Positions 1-9,113 of a stretch of 40,780 bases of DNA are shown here, piece by piece; position 1 is the first letter of the stretch, and each line of letters opens with the position of its first letter. The stretch is from contig JAHFJR010000007.1 of NCBI GenBank assembly GCA_023245775.1, positions 1-40,780 on the forward strand, read 5' to 3'. The position numbers were made by a program, and so were the translations under genes. A model generated the notes under the pieces. That model was not told the DNA's origin, searched no databases, and saw only the letters and a list, made by a program, of their open reading frames with translations. This DNA comes from Candidatus Peribacteria bacterium. Its GTDB lineage: Bacteria > Patescibacteriota > Gracilibacteria > Peribacterales > Peribacteraceae.

Positions 1-3000
1 AAAGGAGCCGAGGGCGTAGGAGGTACCGTTCATGATCGTGAGAGCAGCACCGGAGAGGGTTCCGACCGCATTGAGGTTGGATTTGAATCTCGCGGTGGAG
101 GTGACGGTGAGGGTTCCGGAAGAGGTGAGGTCCTTCTCGGCGTGGAGGATGTTTCCTGAAGCGGTGTTGAGAAGTTTGAGTCCAAGGAAGCCGCTCGTGA
201 GATTGATGACGAGGGCTCCGGTCATCGCATCGCCGGAGGTGTTGACGTAGCGGAGATCCGCTGTCGACTGCTCGAGACCAGTCGCAATCGTCTTATCCAG
301 AGCACAATCAAATTTTCCTGTGACGTTGTTGTAGATCAATTTTGACAAAGTTGAGCTGGTACAATCCCCGAGCCCTGCACCAAAGAAGCTGGAGCCGGAG
401 AGGGAGTTCTTGACGATGAGGGAGCCGGAGAAGGAGCCATTGCTCGAGATGATGAGGTTGGAGCCAGAGATCGTTCCTGCGACGTCGAGTTTTGCTTTGG
501 GGGAAGAAGTGCCGATGCCAAAGGAGCCGAGGGCGTAGGAGGTGCCACTCATGAGAGTGAGGGCAGCACCGGAGAGAGTTCCGATCGCATTGAGGTTGGA
601 TTTGAATCTTGCGGTGGAGGTGACGGTGAGAGTTCCGGAAGAGGTGAGGTCCTTCTCGGCATGGAGGATGTTTCCTGAAGCAGTATTGAGGAGTTTGAGT
701 CCGAGGAAGCCAGAGGTGAGGCTGATGGTGAGGGCTCCGGTCATCGCATCGCCTGATTTGCTGACTTTGTTTCCGTTGAGGGTGAGCACGTTGCCGGTAC
801 TGAAGGTGCCGGCATTGAGGTCGGATCCACATTCGAACTTCTGAGTAGTGTTGTTGTAGAGGAGTTTCTGACTGGTACCGGTGCAGCTACCTAGGTTGAA
901 GCCATTGATCGTCGAGCCCGAGAGAGAGCCCTTGGAGGTGATGGAGGTTTTGACGAGGAGGGAGCCTGAGATGCTGGCGGAATTGGAGACGGTGAGATTG
1001 GCTCCTGAGAGAGTTCCCTTGGTGATGATATTCGAGACAACCGTCAGGGAGCCCGAGAAGGAGCCATTTTGACTGATGATGAGATTGGAGCCGGAGATGG
1101 TGCCGAGGACATCGAGTTTGGCCTTGGGGGAGGAGGTGCCGATGCCGAAGGAGCCGAGGGCGTAGGAGGTACCGTTCATGATGGTGAGAGCGGCACCGGA
1201 GAGGGTTCCGACTGTGTTGAGGTTGGATTTGAATCTCGCTGTGGAGGTGACGGTGAGAGTTCCGGAAGAGGTGAGATCCTTCTCGGCGTGGAGGATGTTT
1301 CCGGAGGCGGTGTTGAGGAGTTTGAGTCCGAGGAAGCCACTCGTGAGATTGATGACGAGGGCTCCGGTCATGGTGTCTCCTTGCTTGCTGACGTACTTCT
1401 GAGCACCGAGGGTGAGGACATTGCCTGTGCCAAAGGTGTTCGTGAGGTCAGTGGAGCAAGTGAATTGCTGGGTGGAGGCATTCCAGAGAAGTTTCTGGTT
1501 GGTACTAGAACAGGTGGTGAGTCCTGCTCCCGAGAAGGCAGAGGCAACGAAGAGACGAGAGCCGGAGATGGTTCCACTGACTTCAAGTTTTGCTTTGGGG
1601 GAGGAAGTGCCGATGCCGAAGGAACCGAGAGCGTAGGAGGTACCATTCATGATCGTGAGAGCGGCACCGGAGAGGGTGCCAACTGTGTTCAGGTTGGATT
1701 TGAATCTCGCCGTGGAGGTGACGGTAAGGGTTCCGGAGCTGGTGAGGTCCTTCTCGGCGTGGAGAATGTTTCCGGAAGCGGTGTTGAGAAGGCGGAGTCC
1801 GAGGAAGCCCGAGGTGAGATTGATGACGAGGGCTCCGGTCATCGTGTCACCGGAGGTGTTGACGTAGCGGAGATCCGCTGTCGACTGCTCGAGACCACTC
1901 GCAATCGTCTTATCCAGAGCACAATCAAATTTCCCTGTGGCGTTGTTGTAGATCAATTTTGACAAAGTTAAGCTGGCACAATCCCCAAGCCCTGCACCAA
2001 AGAAGCTGGAGCCGGAGAGGGAGCGCTGGACTCGTAGTGAGCCCGAGAAGGAACCATTTTGACTGATGATGAGATTGGAACCGGAGATGGTGCCTGAGAC
2101 GTCGAGTTTTGCTTTGGGGGAAGAAGTGCCGATGCCAAAGGAACCGAGGGCGTAGCTCGTGCCGTTCATGATGGTAAGGGCAGCACCGGAGAGAGTTCCG
2201 ACCGTGTTCAGGTTGGATTTGAATCTCGCGGTGGAGGTGACGGTGAGGGTTCCGGAGCTGGTAAGGTCCTTCTCGGCGTGGAGGACATTGCCTGAAGCGG
2301 TGTTGAGGAGTTTGAGTCCGAGGAAACCAGAGGTGAGGCTGATGGTGAGGGCTCCGGTCATCGCATCGCCTGATTTGCTGACTTTGTTTCCGTTGAGGGT
2401 GAGCACGTTGCCAGTACTGAAGGTGCCGGGGTTGAGATCGGATCCACATTCGAACTTATTGGTGGAATTGTTGAAGAGAAGCTTCTTCGTAGAACTACTG
2501 CAGGAACCAAGGTTGAAGCCAGAGATGGTAGCACCCGAGAGAGAGCCCTTGGAGGTGATGGAGGTTTTGACGAGGAGTGAGCCTGAGATGCTGGCGGAAT
2601 TGGAGACGGTGAGATTGGCTCCTGAGAGAGTGCCCTTGGTGATGATGTTTGAGACAACCGTCAGCGAGCCCGAGAAGGAGCCATTCCTGCTGATGATGAG
2701 AGTGGAGCCGGAGATGGTGCCGAGGACATCGAGTTTTGCTTTGGGGGAAGAAGTGCCGATGCCAAAGGAACCGAGGGCGTAGGAAGTGCCATTCATGAGA
2801 GTGAGAGCGGCACCGGAGAGAGTCCCGACGGTGTTCAGGTTGGATTTGAATCTCGCGGTGGAGGTGACGGTGAGGGTTCCGGAAGAGGTGAGGTCCTTCT
2901 CGGCGTGGAGGATATTGCCGGAAGCGGTGCTCAGAAGGCGGAGGCCGAGGAAGTCGGCCCCGCCGATGAGACTAATGATGAGGGCTCCGGTCATCGTTCC

Positions 3001-3876
3001 ACCGGACTTTTGGATGTAGCGGAGGTCTGCAGCAGTCTGGGTGAGGCCTGTGCTGCTTCCGCTGTCATCGGACCAGCTGAGGTGACCTGCTCCATCGGTC
3101 TTCAGGACCTTGCCGGAAGCAGAACCATCGGAGCTGGGGAAGGTGTAGGTGACGGAGTTGAGGGTGAGTGTGGAATTGAACCTAGCATTGCCATCGAAGA
3201 TGGCGGAGCCGGTGACGGTGAGGAGACGTTCCGCGTGGAGGACGTCTCCGGAAGCAGTCCCACGGATGATGAGACCGAGTCCGTTATAGTTGATGGAGAG
3301 AGCCCCCACCATGGTGTCGCCTGAGACATTCACGTAGGCACTATCAGCATCGGAACTGGAGAGGCCAGAGGAGGTCGTGCTTGTTGAAGAGGAACTCGTC
3401 ACTCCCCCACCGCCTCCGGAGAAGCGACGAGACTCGGAGTCAGAGAAAGATTTCCTACCAACGCCACTCTGATGGGCATAGGTATTGGAGAGTAGTGCGA
3501 TGGGATCCTGCCAACTGATGCGACCATCGACGAAGGTGAGGACTTCCCCAATGTGAGCAGCCGCCACGATCATCTTTGAAAGAACCGGTACCGTGCCAAG
3601 CGACTCCCCTGCAGCAAAAGTCTTCGTCATGCTCGGCAGGATTGTCTGTGCCAATATTGTCTGATGTTTCTTCGCCGTCACGATCCTCCTCGCGGGAGGC
3701 CCGAGAACTGTCACGCTCTCTACATGTTCCTTGCGCTCTGGAGAAATTGCCTTCCCTCCTTCCTCGCGAAAAGTGGCAGGAGGCGACTGAACAAAAACCG
3801 TCCCATCGGAAGGCAGAAGCATCACAAGATAGATGCCAAGAAGGAGCCGAGCCAGAGACGTTCGTTGTGTGTGCAT
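1..3876 (-). CDS. Giant secreted repeat protein, N-terminal part (runs off left edge)
   Basis: Open frame of 1292 codons from ATG at 3876 with no stop before the window edge. The N-terminus (MHTQRTSLARLLLGIYLVML) is a signal peptide or anchor: basic start, then a hydrophobic core. A low-complexity linker rich in Gly, Ser and Thr follows around residues 150-180. The rest is tandem modules with the recurring phrases SGNILHAEKDLTSSGTLTV, SGDTMTGAL and ALGSFGIGTSSPKAKLDV. The last resembles the GIGTxSPxAKLDVSG phrase common in phage tail-fibre and bacterial surface stalk proteins, so an adhesive or stalk role is inferred. Modules keep one reading frame throughout. No Shine-Dalgarno site is evident at the usual distance; a good promoter lies ~95 nt upstream. 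The right-edge gene is a paralogue, or the other end of a similar gene. High confidence in the frame, low in function. Confidence 0.85.
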   Translation of the reverse strand, partial: MHTQRTSLARLLLGIYLVMLLPSDGTVFVQSPPATFREEGGKAISPERKEHVESVTVLGPPARRIVTAKKHQTILAQTILPSMTKTFAAGESLGTVPVLSKMIVAAAHIGEVLTFVDGRISWQDPIALLSNTYAHQSGVGRKSFSDSESRRFSGGGGGVTSSSSTSTTSSGLSSSDADSAYVNVSGDTMVGALSINYNGLGLIIRGTASGDVLHAERLLTVTGSAIFDGNARFNSTLTLNSVTYTFPSSDGSASGKVLKTDGAGHLSWSDDSGSSTGLTQTAADLRYIQKSGGTMTGALIISLIGGADFLGLRLLSTASGNILHAEKDLTSSGTLTVTSTARFKSNLNTVGTLSGAALTLMNGTSYALGSFGIGTSSPKAKLDVLGTISGSTLIISRNGSFSGSLTVVSNIITKGTLSGANLTVSNSASISGSLLVKTSITSKGSLSGATISGFNLGSCSSSTKKLLFNNSTNKFECGSDLNPGTFSTGNVLTLNGNKVSKSGDAMTGALTISLTSGFLGLKLLNTASGNVLHAEKDLTSSGTLTVTSTARFKSNLNTVGTLSGAALTIMNGTSYALGSFGIGTSSPKAKLDVSGTISGSNLIISQNGSFSGSLRVQRSLSGSSFFGAGLGDCASLTLSKLIYNNATGKFDCALDKTIASGLEQSTADLRYVNTSGDTMTGALVINLTSGFLGLRLLNTASGNILHAEKDLTSSGTLTVTSTARFKSNLNTVGTLSGAALTIMNGTSYALGSFGIGTSSPKAKLEVSGTISGSRLFVASAFSGAGLTTCSSTNQKLLWNASTQQFTCSTDLTNTFGTGNVLTLGAQKYVSKQGDTMTGALVINLTSGFLGLKLLNTASGNILHAEKDLTSSGTLTVTSTARFKSNLNTVGTLSGAALTIMNGTSYALGSFGIGTSSPKAKLDVLGTISGSNLIISQNGSFSGSLTVVSNIITKGTLSGANLTVSNSASISGSLLVKTSITSKGSLSGSTINGFNLGSCTGTSQKLLYNNTTQKFECGSDLNAGTFSTGNVLTLNGNKVSKSGDAMTGALTISLTSGFLGLKLLNTASGNILHAEKDLTSSGTLTVTSTARFKSNLNAIGTLSGAALTLMSGTSYALGSFGIGTSSPKAKLDVAGTISGSNLIISSNGSFSGSLIVKNSLSGSSFFGAGLGDCTSSTLSKLIYNNVTGKFDCALDKTIATGLEQSTADLRYVNTSGDAMTGALVINLTSGFLGLKLLNTASGNILHAEKDLTSSGTLTVTSTARFKSNLNAVGTLSGAALTIMNGTSYALGSF
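31..2796 (-). repeat. Higher-order repeat array inside the surface-protein gene
   Basis: The MNGTSYALGS codon block recurs with its ATG complement (CAT) at 31, 550, 1177, 1648, 2167 and 2794. Spacings are 519, 627, 471, 519 and 627 bp, all multiples of three. Copies 1 and 4, 2 and 5, and 3 and 6 are each 1617 bp apart, so three module types (173, 209 and 157 codons) form a 539-codon higher-order unit. Module-specific sequence agrees: FFGAGLGDC in the 173-codon type, SITSKGSLSG in the 209-codon type, FSGAGLTTCS in the 157-codon type. A further copy of the block lies at 40773-40775. Confidence 0.85.
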
Positions 3877-4203
3877 GGATGTGTATTTTTCGTCCTCTCG
3901 CGCGGTCCTCTTATCGCAGAGAGAGAATCTTGTTATTTTAGCAGAAAGAAGCCATTTTTACTAGGGTGTAATATATAATATTTTGTCTATTTTGCAATGA
4001 TTTTTCTTCTCAAGAGGACTCTTCCCATTTTGCGATCATTCTGTTCTCATCATCTATTTCCCACACTGTTCTACCAAGATCCAGAACGATCTTCATGGCT
4101 TCCCTCTGAGAGGAAGGAGAAGAAAGAATACTGGATGCGATAGGAATGACTGCTGCGGCAAGATCAAGAGTTGTGGAATGGGGACATTCTTCCCCCATCC
4201 CCC
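3877..4203. other. Intergenic stretch between divergent genes
   Basis: Holds the promoter described above and AT-rich DNA around 3930-4010. A short minus-strand frame (about 4198 to 4010, up to 70 codons) ends in WEIDDENRMIAKWEESS. It looks protein-like but has no recognisable family or clear start signal, so it is not called as a gene. No RNA gene is seen. Confidence 0.5.
3970..3997 (-). promoter_or_regulatory. Predicted sigma70-type promoter for the repeat protein
   Basis: On the minus strand TTGCAA (3997-3992) is followed after 16 bp by TATATT (3975-3970), in an AT-rich spacer. Transcription would give a leader of about 85-90 nt before the ATG at 3876, unlike the near-leaderless layout of most genes here. 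Confidence 0.45.
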
Positions 4204-7200
4204 ATGACAGAGTCCCTCTCATTCCTTGACAATGTGATTCTCGAGTACGTGAAAGGTGATACTGATGTGACAGAACATCCGATTGAACAAACTGGATCGA
4301 TGTTCAGCAAGATTCAGAATCTCTTTGGAGGAGCGAGAAATCGAAGGCAACGACATGGATTCAGCCACACCGAAGCACTGGAATCTCGACTCGTACCATC
4401 CGGTATGACTCTTGATCCTGCCGTGTTAGATGCACTAGTAGCCGCCCACCTCAGCATTGAAAATACGGGGACACCAGCAGAGGTTTCAGCCCTACAGAAA
4501 GCCATAGAAGCACTGCCAAGTGCGAATGATCTACAGACGCAGATTCATGCAGTCGATCTCCATACGGTGTCGCTGCAGACAGAGCTCGGTGTGACAGAGA
4601 AAGAGCGCGATACCGCAAAGATCACACGCGACACACTGCTCGCTGCTCCGGTGATGACGACCGAGAAGGTGACAACGCTCATCCCCGTCAATTTCAGTGC
4701 TGTGAGTGCAGGGAACAAGGCGAACGGTACGAAGATTGCTCTCCCTGAAGCAGGAACAGTGAAGGTTGAGAGTGGAGGCTTCACTCCTGTCTCTGTGACC
4801 GCTGAGGGAACAATCCGAACGGGAGAGAACCAAGGACACCTCATCCTCTCCTTCCTCACGCCGACCGAGGTGGAGTCGGTCACCGTACGCCAGGTGAGTG
4901 GATCAGGGAAATCACTCTTGAACCTAGGCGATGGCTACATCAGGCTCTCTGGTGGCACGGAGGTGATCCCTGTTGGACGAACCATCTCCAACATCATCAT
5001 TGTCGTCTACCAATCATCGATGTACGAAGTCGTGTCCTTCACGGTGCGAACTGAGCAGACGAAGCAGATCCCATCTCCGACGTACAGAGCGACACTCGCC
5101 ACTGCAGAGAAAACACTCACCGATGTGCAGGTTCATCTCGACGATCTTCAGAAGCGCATCGACGATGACCTGAGGACGAAAACATCACTGGTGACAACAG
5201 CGAAGAAACAACAGATCCTGACGGAGCGACTGGCAGCCGCACAGAGCGAGGTCGCAAAGGCGACGATAGAAGCAGAGGTAGCAAAAGCTACTTCAGCCCT
5301 ACAAGAAGCCATAAAGATCGCTACAGTTCAGACACCATCTGGTCCGAGCGTCCTCTCGTTTCAGCGTGTCAAAGATGGAGTGCTCCCCGAGAAGATCGAG
5401 CTGGACATAGGGAGCGATGTCCATGTCAAGGTCCTCACGAGTGACGCACGCGGTGTCACGGTGAAGCAAGGCATCGTGAGCTCGGGACCGAACGGCATGG
5501 ATCACCTCATCGTGCAATTCGTCGGAGGATCGCGTCTCGTCCGTGAACTACGAATGCACACGTTCACGTCAGCGACTGGCGGGAAGATCGGATTCAGTCT
5601 CGGCGACACCAATACGTACATGGAACTCCCTGTCTCAGGCATCCTGCACTTCGAGACACCGATCGAAACCGAGCAGATCAGTTTCATCGCTCGAGGAGGC
5701 CAAGGAGCTGGGATGGAGAGCATCACGGTGGAACCGAAGAGCGAGATCGTAGAGGCACCAAAACCGCACTGGCAAGAATCATCGAACTGGATGCAAACGC
5801 TGATCAACCGAAAGGAGAATGTATACGTGTCAGCAGAAGGGCAATCTACGGATGCTGATTTCAGAGTCACATCGTTCAATCCCAATGCAGGTCAATTCCA
5901 TCGGTATGAATTTGGTTCCACGGGTGCCAGTCTCGAATTCGTCGGAGTGGGGTACATCGGTGAGAACGGTGTGTCGCAGGTTCCAAGCGAGTTTGTCACG
6001 GTCCTCCCGAATGGCAACGGGTGCATCATCAAACCGAACGCACCGATGTCACTCGTCTTCAATGTCCATTTTACGGATGGACGACACGGAGGGGGTGCGT
6101 ACTCGGTGCGCGTCGCGCAGTCGGGAGTGACGGAGGCAGATGTGGTGGGTGTGCCGGGCGTCAAGCTCGTCGCAGGTGCGATTCAGATTCGCAAAGATGA
6201 ACGTACGGAAGGCTTTGGGCAGCCCATTCTCGAGGTCACCAGTGGCGTGACGCCGCAGATGGCGGCAGGCCACATCATGAACATCATGTGGGGTATCAGG
6301 AATGTGGGTGATGGGAGTGCGGGGCAGACTCTGCGACTCCGTGCAGGTTTCACGGGGACGTCTGCAGATGGGCTCCTCAGAGAGATTGCAACATCCTTCC
6401 GAGGATTCGAGACGAAGACGCTCTCGACGAATATTGTTGTGCCCGGCGATCCTCAGTCCGATCCGCAGCATCCACGCCGCCCACTCATCACGCTGCTCCG
6501 TGTGAACCAAGACGGCACGGAGGAAGTCATCGGCCAAGTCGCAGGGACACTCCCCTTCCAGGGACCGAAGAGTACGATGGACATTCGGGCAGAGACGCAG
6601 GCGAGAGCAACGGCCCTCGCTTCTCTCCCGATGTACGGCCCAGATGGTGTGACGGTGGTGGGGATGGGGGGAGGGATTTCTCCAAAAATTGCAAGCACTG
6701 ATACTCAATTTGACGTCCCAATCGAAGGAGTAAGCATTGAGATGAATAAAAGTTCAATCGAGATTGTGGAAAAACCGAACAGCAAAAATACGATGATTGT
6801 TGTTATTTATGGATCAAATCAATTTCCAGAGCAAGTAGATAGTATTGGGAAAAGTATTATTGGCTTTGATAAATTAGTTGTAAATTTAAGAAAGGAATAT
6901 AAAGAAGTATGGCCTGTTTCACCTGGAGAAAACCCGAGTGTAGGCATAAGGGGATTAGTCTCCGATTTTCATGTGGAAGCAACAGATCAACTTCAAACTA
7001 TAGAAAACTTGATAAGCTCAAGAGTAAAAAATAATTCGGAAATTAAGTTCATTGTTCTTGGGGGCTACAGCTGGGGAGGAGGAGATGTATATAAAATTGC
7101 TGAATGGATTAGTGGAAATAAATTATTAAGACTACAAATTGCGGGGACTTTTTATGTTGATGCCATCAAAACACCGAACGAAACACTTTTAACCTACGAA

Positions 7201-7449
7201 CCTGAAAATAGGTTACCAATTGGCACAATGGCAATGCTTAATTTGTATGAATCTCAATCAAAAAAAACAATACAGGATCCAATAGGAATGCACGGATCTG
7301 AAATCATAAGCGCTATTCCGCAAATGCGTGAAATATCACAAACAGACTATGACATTTCGGGGGATACATTGAATCACGGTAATATAGACGAACATTCTGT
7401 TGATACGATAGTAAATTTTATTCATAGACAGGTAAAAATCTCGCTATAA
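4204..7449 (+). CDS. Large surface protein with C-terminal alpha/beta-hydrolase-like domain (polymorphic-toxin-like)
   Basis: About 1081 residues from ATG 4204; the frame also allows TTG at 4171 or ATG at 4300. Near the N-terminus a basic patch (RNRRQR, 45-50) precedes ALESRLVPSG (58-67), resembling the LEPR/LEDR-type N-terminal motif of planctomycete exported proteins. Coiled-coil-prone segments lie at about 109-145 and 290-370, separated by beta-rich domains. From about residue 826 (nt ~6680) the DNA turns AT-rich: 36 of 60 bases at 6481-6540 are G/C, but 18 of 60 at 6781-6840. The AT-rich part encodes a hydrolase-like domain with MIVVIYGSN, a nucleophile-elbow motif GYSWGG (Ser956), FYVDA and a late His-containing HGNIDEHS. 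A secreted enzyme, possibly a toxin with exchangeable tip, is inferred. The three following small genes share the AT-rich composition. Confidence 0.8.
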   Translation: MTESLSFLDNVILEYVKGDTDVTEHPIEQTGSMFSKIQNLFGGARNRRQRHGFSHTEALESRLVPSGMTLDPAVLDALVAAHLSIENTGTPAEVSALQKAIEALPSANDLQTQIHAVDLHTVSLQTELGVTEKERDTAKITRDTLLAAPVMTTEKVTTLIPVNFSAVSAGNKANGTKIALPEAGTVKVESGGFTPVSVTAEGTIRTGENQGHLILSFLTPTEVESVTVRQVSGSGKSLLNLGDGYIRLSGGTEVIPVGRTISNIIIVVYQSSMYEVVSFTVRTEQTKQIPSPTYRATLATAEKTLTDVQVHLDDLQKRIDDDLRTKTSLVTTAKKQQILTERLAAAQSEVAKATIEAEVAKATSALQEAIKIATVQTPSGPSVLSFQRVKDGVLPEKIELDIGSDVHVKVLTSDARGVTVKQGIVSSGPNGMDHLIVQFVGGSRLVRELRMHTFTSATGGKIGFSLGDTNTYMELPVSGILHFETPIETEQISFIARGGQGAGMESITVEPKSEIVEAPKPHWQESSNWMQTLINRKENVYVSAEGQSTDADFRVTSFNPNAGQFHRYEFGSTGASLEFVGVGYIGENGVSQVPSEFVTVLPNGNGCIIKPNAPMSLVFNVHFTDGRHGGGAYSVRVAQSGVTEADVVGVPGVKLVAGAIQIRKDERTEGFGQPILEVTSGVTPQMAAGHIMNIMWGIRNVGDGSAGQTLRLRAGFTGTSADGLLREIATSFRGFETKTLSTNIVVPGDPQSDPQHPRRPLITLLRVNQDGTEEVIGQVAGTLPFQGPKSTMDIRAETQARATALASLPMYGPDGVTVVGMGGGISPKIASTDTQFDVPIEGVSIEMNKSSIEIVEKPNSKNTMIVVIYGSNQFPEQVDSIGKSIIGFDKLVVNLRKEYKEVWPVSPGENPSVGIRGLVSDFHVEATDQLQTIENLISSRVKNNSEIKFIVLGGYSWGGGDVYKIAEWISGNKLLRLQIAGTFYVDAIKTPNETLLTYEPENRLPIGTMAMLNLYESQSKKTIQDPIGMHGSEIISAIPQMREISQTDYDISGDTLNHGNIDEHSVDTIVNFIHRQVKISL

Positions 7450-7465
7450 TTTATGTGCCTTCCTA

Positions 7466-7945
7466 ATGAATCTCTGTAATCCCATAGAGCACATGTCTAA
7501 TAATTCTCGAGAGATTGGCACAGTAAGCATATCTATCAAAAAATTCTGGCTATACATGATATTTTACACATTCCTCTCTTGGTTTAGCTTTATCCTAGTA
7601 ACAGAAGGTTGGAGTATTTTTTTTCCAATTATTGTAGGAGGAATCTTCTGCGGATGTTTCATATTTATTACAACAATTCTATCTATCAAAAATTCAAATA
7701 AAAAAATGAGAATTGATACACATCTTTTCTGTCTAGTTTTCATACTTCAGATCATGGCTATGTTATCCAATATCAATGATTGTGGAGATAACGCGGGCTC
7801 CTTCAATTTAATACAAAAAATAATTGATAATAGGATTTGCTCTCATGCACCAATACCAATTCTATTTACAACCTCTATCATATTTCTAATAGGTTACTTG
7901 GTAACATTTCTATACTTTTGGCTAAAGCCCTTTGTTCGACAATGA
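7466..7945 (+). CDS. Small polytopic membrane protein (candidate immunity protein)
   Basis: 159 residues, AT-rich. Four hydrophobic segments are visible: about 30-47 (YMIFYTFLSWFSFILV), 52-72, 88-100 and 131-153. A Cys-containing loop (NINDCGDNAG) lies between the third and fourth. No family recognised. ATG 7466 is 16 nt after the upstream stop; an internal ATG at 7493 is an alternative start. A TATAAT box (7445-7450) overlaps the upstream stop codon, so the gene may have its own promoter. It overlaps the next gene by ATGA, implying coupled translation. Position behind a composition-shifted hydrolase tip makes an immunity role attractive, but this is inference only. Confidence 0.65.
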   Translation: MNLCNPIEHMSNNSREIGTVSISIKKFWLYMIFYTFLSWFSFILVTEGWSIFFPIIVGGIFCGCFIFITTILSIKNSNKKMRIDTHLFCLVFILQIMAMLSNINDCGDNAGSFNLIQKIIDNRICSHAPIPILFTTSIIFLIGYLVTFLYFWLKPFVRQ

Positions 7946-8532
7946 ACAAACAATCTAAAAACTACTGGCTTGGCCTGATCATTGGCGCTGGCTTCGGTCA
8001 GCTCTTGCTCTCAGCTACTTTCCGACATTCTGTATCTATGGAATTATTTTTGTTCTGGCCGCTTTTATTCCCTTTGACTGGAGCTTTGGGCGGAATGAAA
8101 GTCTATAAAAAACTAGGTGAAAATGCTCCAAAGACAATTCCTTCAATTTTTATATTCTGTCTCTTGGCCGGAGCAATATTTACTTTTTCTGGTATTCGAG
8201 AAAAAGTAATCGAATGGAATCATGAAAAAACCTTTACTCAAGAGGTATCTCTCGATCCAAATAGTACGTTGATCTTGAAAAGATTCTCATTGTCAGATGG
8301 CTTTGACAATGAAGATAGTCTTGCAATGCATTTTGCAACAAATGAAGGAAATACCAAAGAAATTCTCGGCTACTACAGTCAAAATCTTCTGAGAAAATCT
8401 TGGAAAGAAGAATGGGTACTGGGGGACAGTGCATGGTTTACAAAAAAAGAAAAAGGACATCTTTATGGACTAAAAATTGTTCTCAACCCTGAGAGCAATA
8501 AAAAATATTCGATCTTCTTCTCGATACATTAG
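7942..8532 (+). CDS. Membrane-anchored protein with C-terminal soluble domain
   Basis: 196 residues from ATG 7942, which overlaps the preceding TGA (ATGA), so translational coupling is likely. The reading frame stays open further upstream, but that extension lies inside the previous gene. Three hydrophobic helices occupy roughly residues 8-85. A soluble domain follows with a DPNSTLILKRFSLSDGF stretch and a GYYSQNLLRKSWKEEW stretch. Its layout matches the protein at 9161-9802: N-terminal helices, then a soluble domain containing a FY/YY plus W...W pattern. This suggests related but diverged proteins. No known family recognised. AT-rich, same island as its neighbours. Confidence 0.65.
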   Translation: MNKQSKNYWLGLIIGAGFGQLLLSATFRHSVSMELFLFWPLLFPLTGALGGMKVYKKLGENAPKTIPSIFIFCLLAGAIFTFSGIREKVIEWNHEKTFTQEVSLDPNSTLILKRFSLSDGFDNEDSLAMHFATNEGNTKEILGYYSQNLLRKSWKEEWVLGDSAWFTKKEKGHLYGLKIVLNPESNKKYSIFFSIH

Positions 8533-8939
8533 TGCGAAAAATATTTCAAATTTGGCAAAGGATGCAACCCATTCCACCTAAGAAAAGGTTGCTTGGTGCG
8601 ATATTCGGACTATTGCTGATTTCTATCATACTTTTCATTCCATGTCATACACCTAGTTTTTTGGAATATCTCATAGGTTCAAAAACAACTGAAATTTTGA
8701 AAGCAATCATTACATTAATCGCACTTGGAATTAATTTTCCAACATTGATTTTCGCTCCTCTATTTGGACGATTGATATGGGTGATAAGCGCAATAATCTG
8801 GGCGGATCTTCTGCCGCTGTGGATTGCAATCCTAAAGGAAAAAAATTGGGAATTTGGAATTTGGATTGGCCTATATATAGCGATAAGCATCGCTACAGGG
8901 AGATTCTTCGTTCCATTTCTATTTATGTCGTGTGCATAA
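8532..8939 (+). CDS. Small hydrophobic protein, paralogue of the 9904-10314 gene
   Basis: 135 residues starting at GTG 8532, whose G is the last base of the preceding TAG. Three to four hydrophobic segments are present. It shares LLGAIFGLLL, INFPTLIFAPL and KNWEFGIWIGLYIAI with FFGLLFGLFL, LDFPTLILLPL and KHWELGIWIGVYLAI of the gene at 9904. Both copies are followed immediately by a histidine-kinase 3' end on the opposite strand, pointing to a duplication of the two-gene unit. No named family recognised. Last gene of the overlapping run 7466-8939. Confidence 0.65.
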   Translation: MRKIFQIWQRMQPIPPKKRLLGAIFGLLLISIILFIPCHTPSFLEYLIGSKTTEILKAIITLIALGINFPTLIFAPLFGRLIWVISAIIWADLLPLWIAILKEKNWEFGIWIGLYIAISIATGRFFVPFLFMSCA

Positions 8940-8947
8940 GGAGAGCT

Positions 8948-9113
8948 TTAAACAGCTTTCTTCGGAACATTGGTCACGAGAGCCTCTCTCATCGGAAGCT
9001 CGAAGAAGAATGTTGTCCCCTTGCCCTCGACGCTGTCGAACCAGAGCCTTCCTCCCTGACCCTCGATAACACCCTTGGCCACGTACAAGCCAAAACCATT
9101 GCCTTCGGCGGTA
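8948..9113 (-). pseudogene. Remnant of a histidine kinase 3' end
   Basis: Minus-strand translation gives TAEGNGFGLYVAKGVIEGQG..., running through SVEGKGTTFFFELPMREAL to a TAA at 8950-8948. This is the G2 box and last ATPase strand of the intact kinase at 10320-11783, with near-identical DNA (compare 10330-10470). Homology stops abruptly at about 9113, with no upstream kinase sequence. The tail after LPMREAL differs from the intact gene (VTNVPKKAV versus PKS), so the two ends had diverged or the intact copy was re-terminated. Confidence 0.8.

Noticed and set aside
1..3324. Many plus-strand frames, up to 297 codons (1069-1962), with repeated Arg/Glu/Val-rich peptides
   Set aside because: They mirror the minus-strand repeat gene; the minus frame has a signal peptide, recognisable stalk phrases and continuity across modules.
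1..3876. Phage tail fibre from a prophage
   Set aside because: The GIGTSSPKAKLDV phrase is fibre-like, but a signal peptide is present and no other phage genes flank it.
4010..4222. Possible 70-codon minus-strand gene
   Set aside because: Protein-like C-terminus but no start signal, no family, and overlap with the plus-strand gene; left as a note in the intergenic entry.
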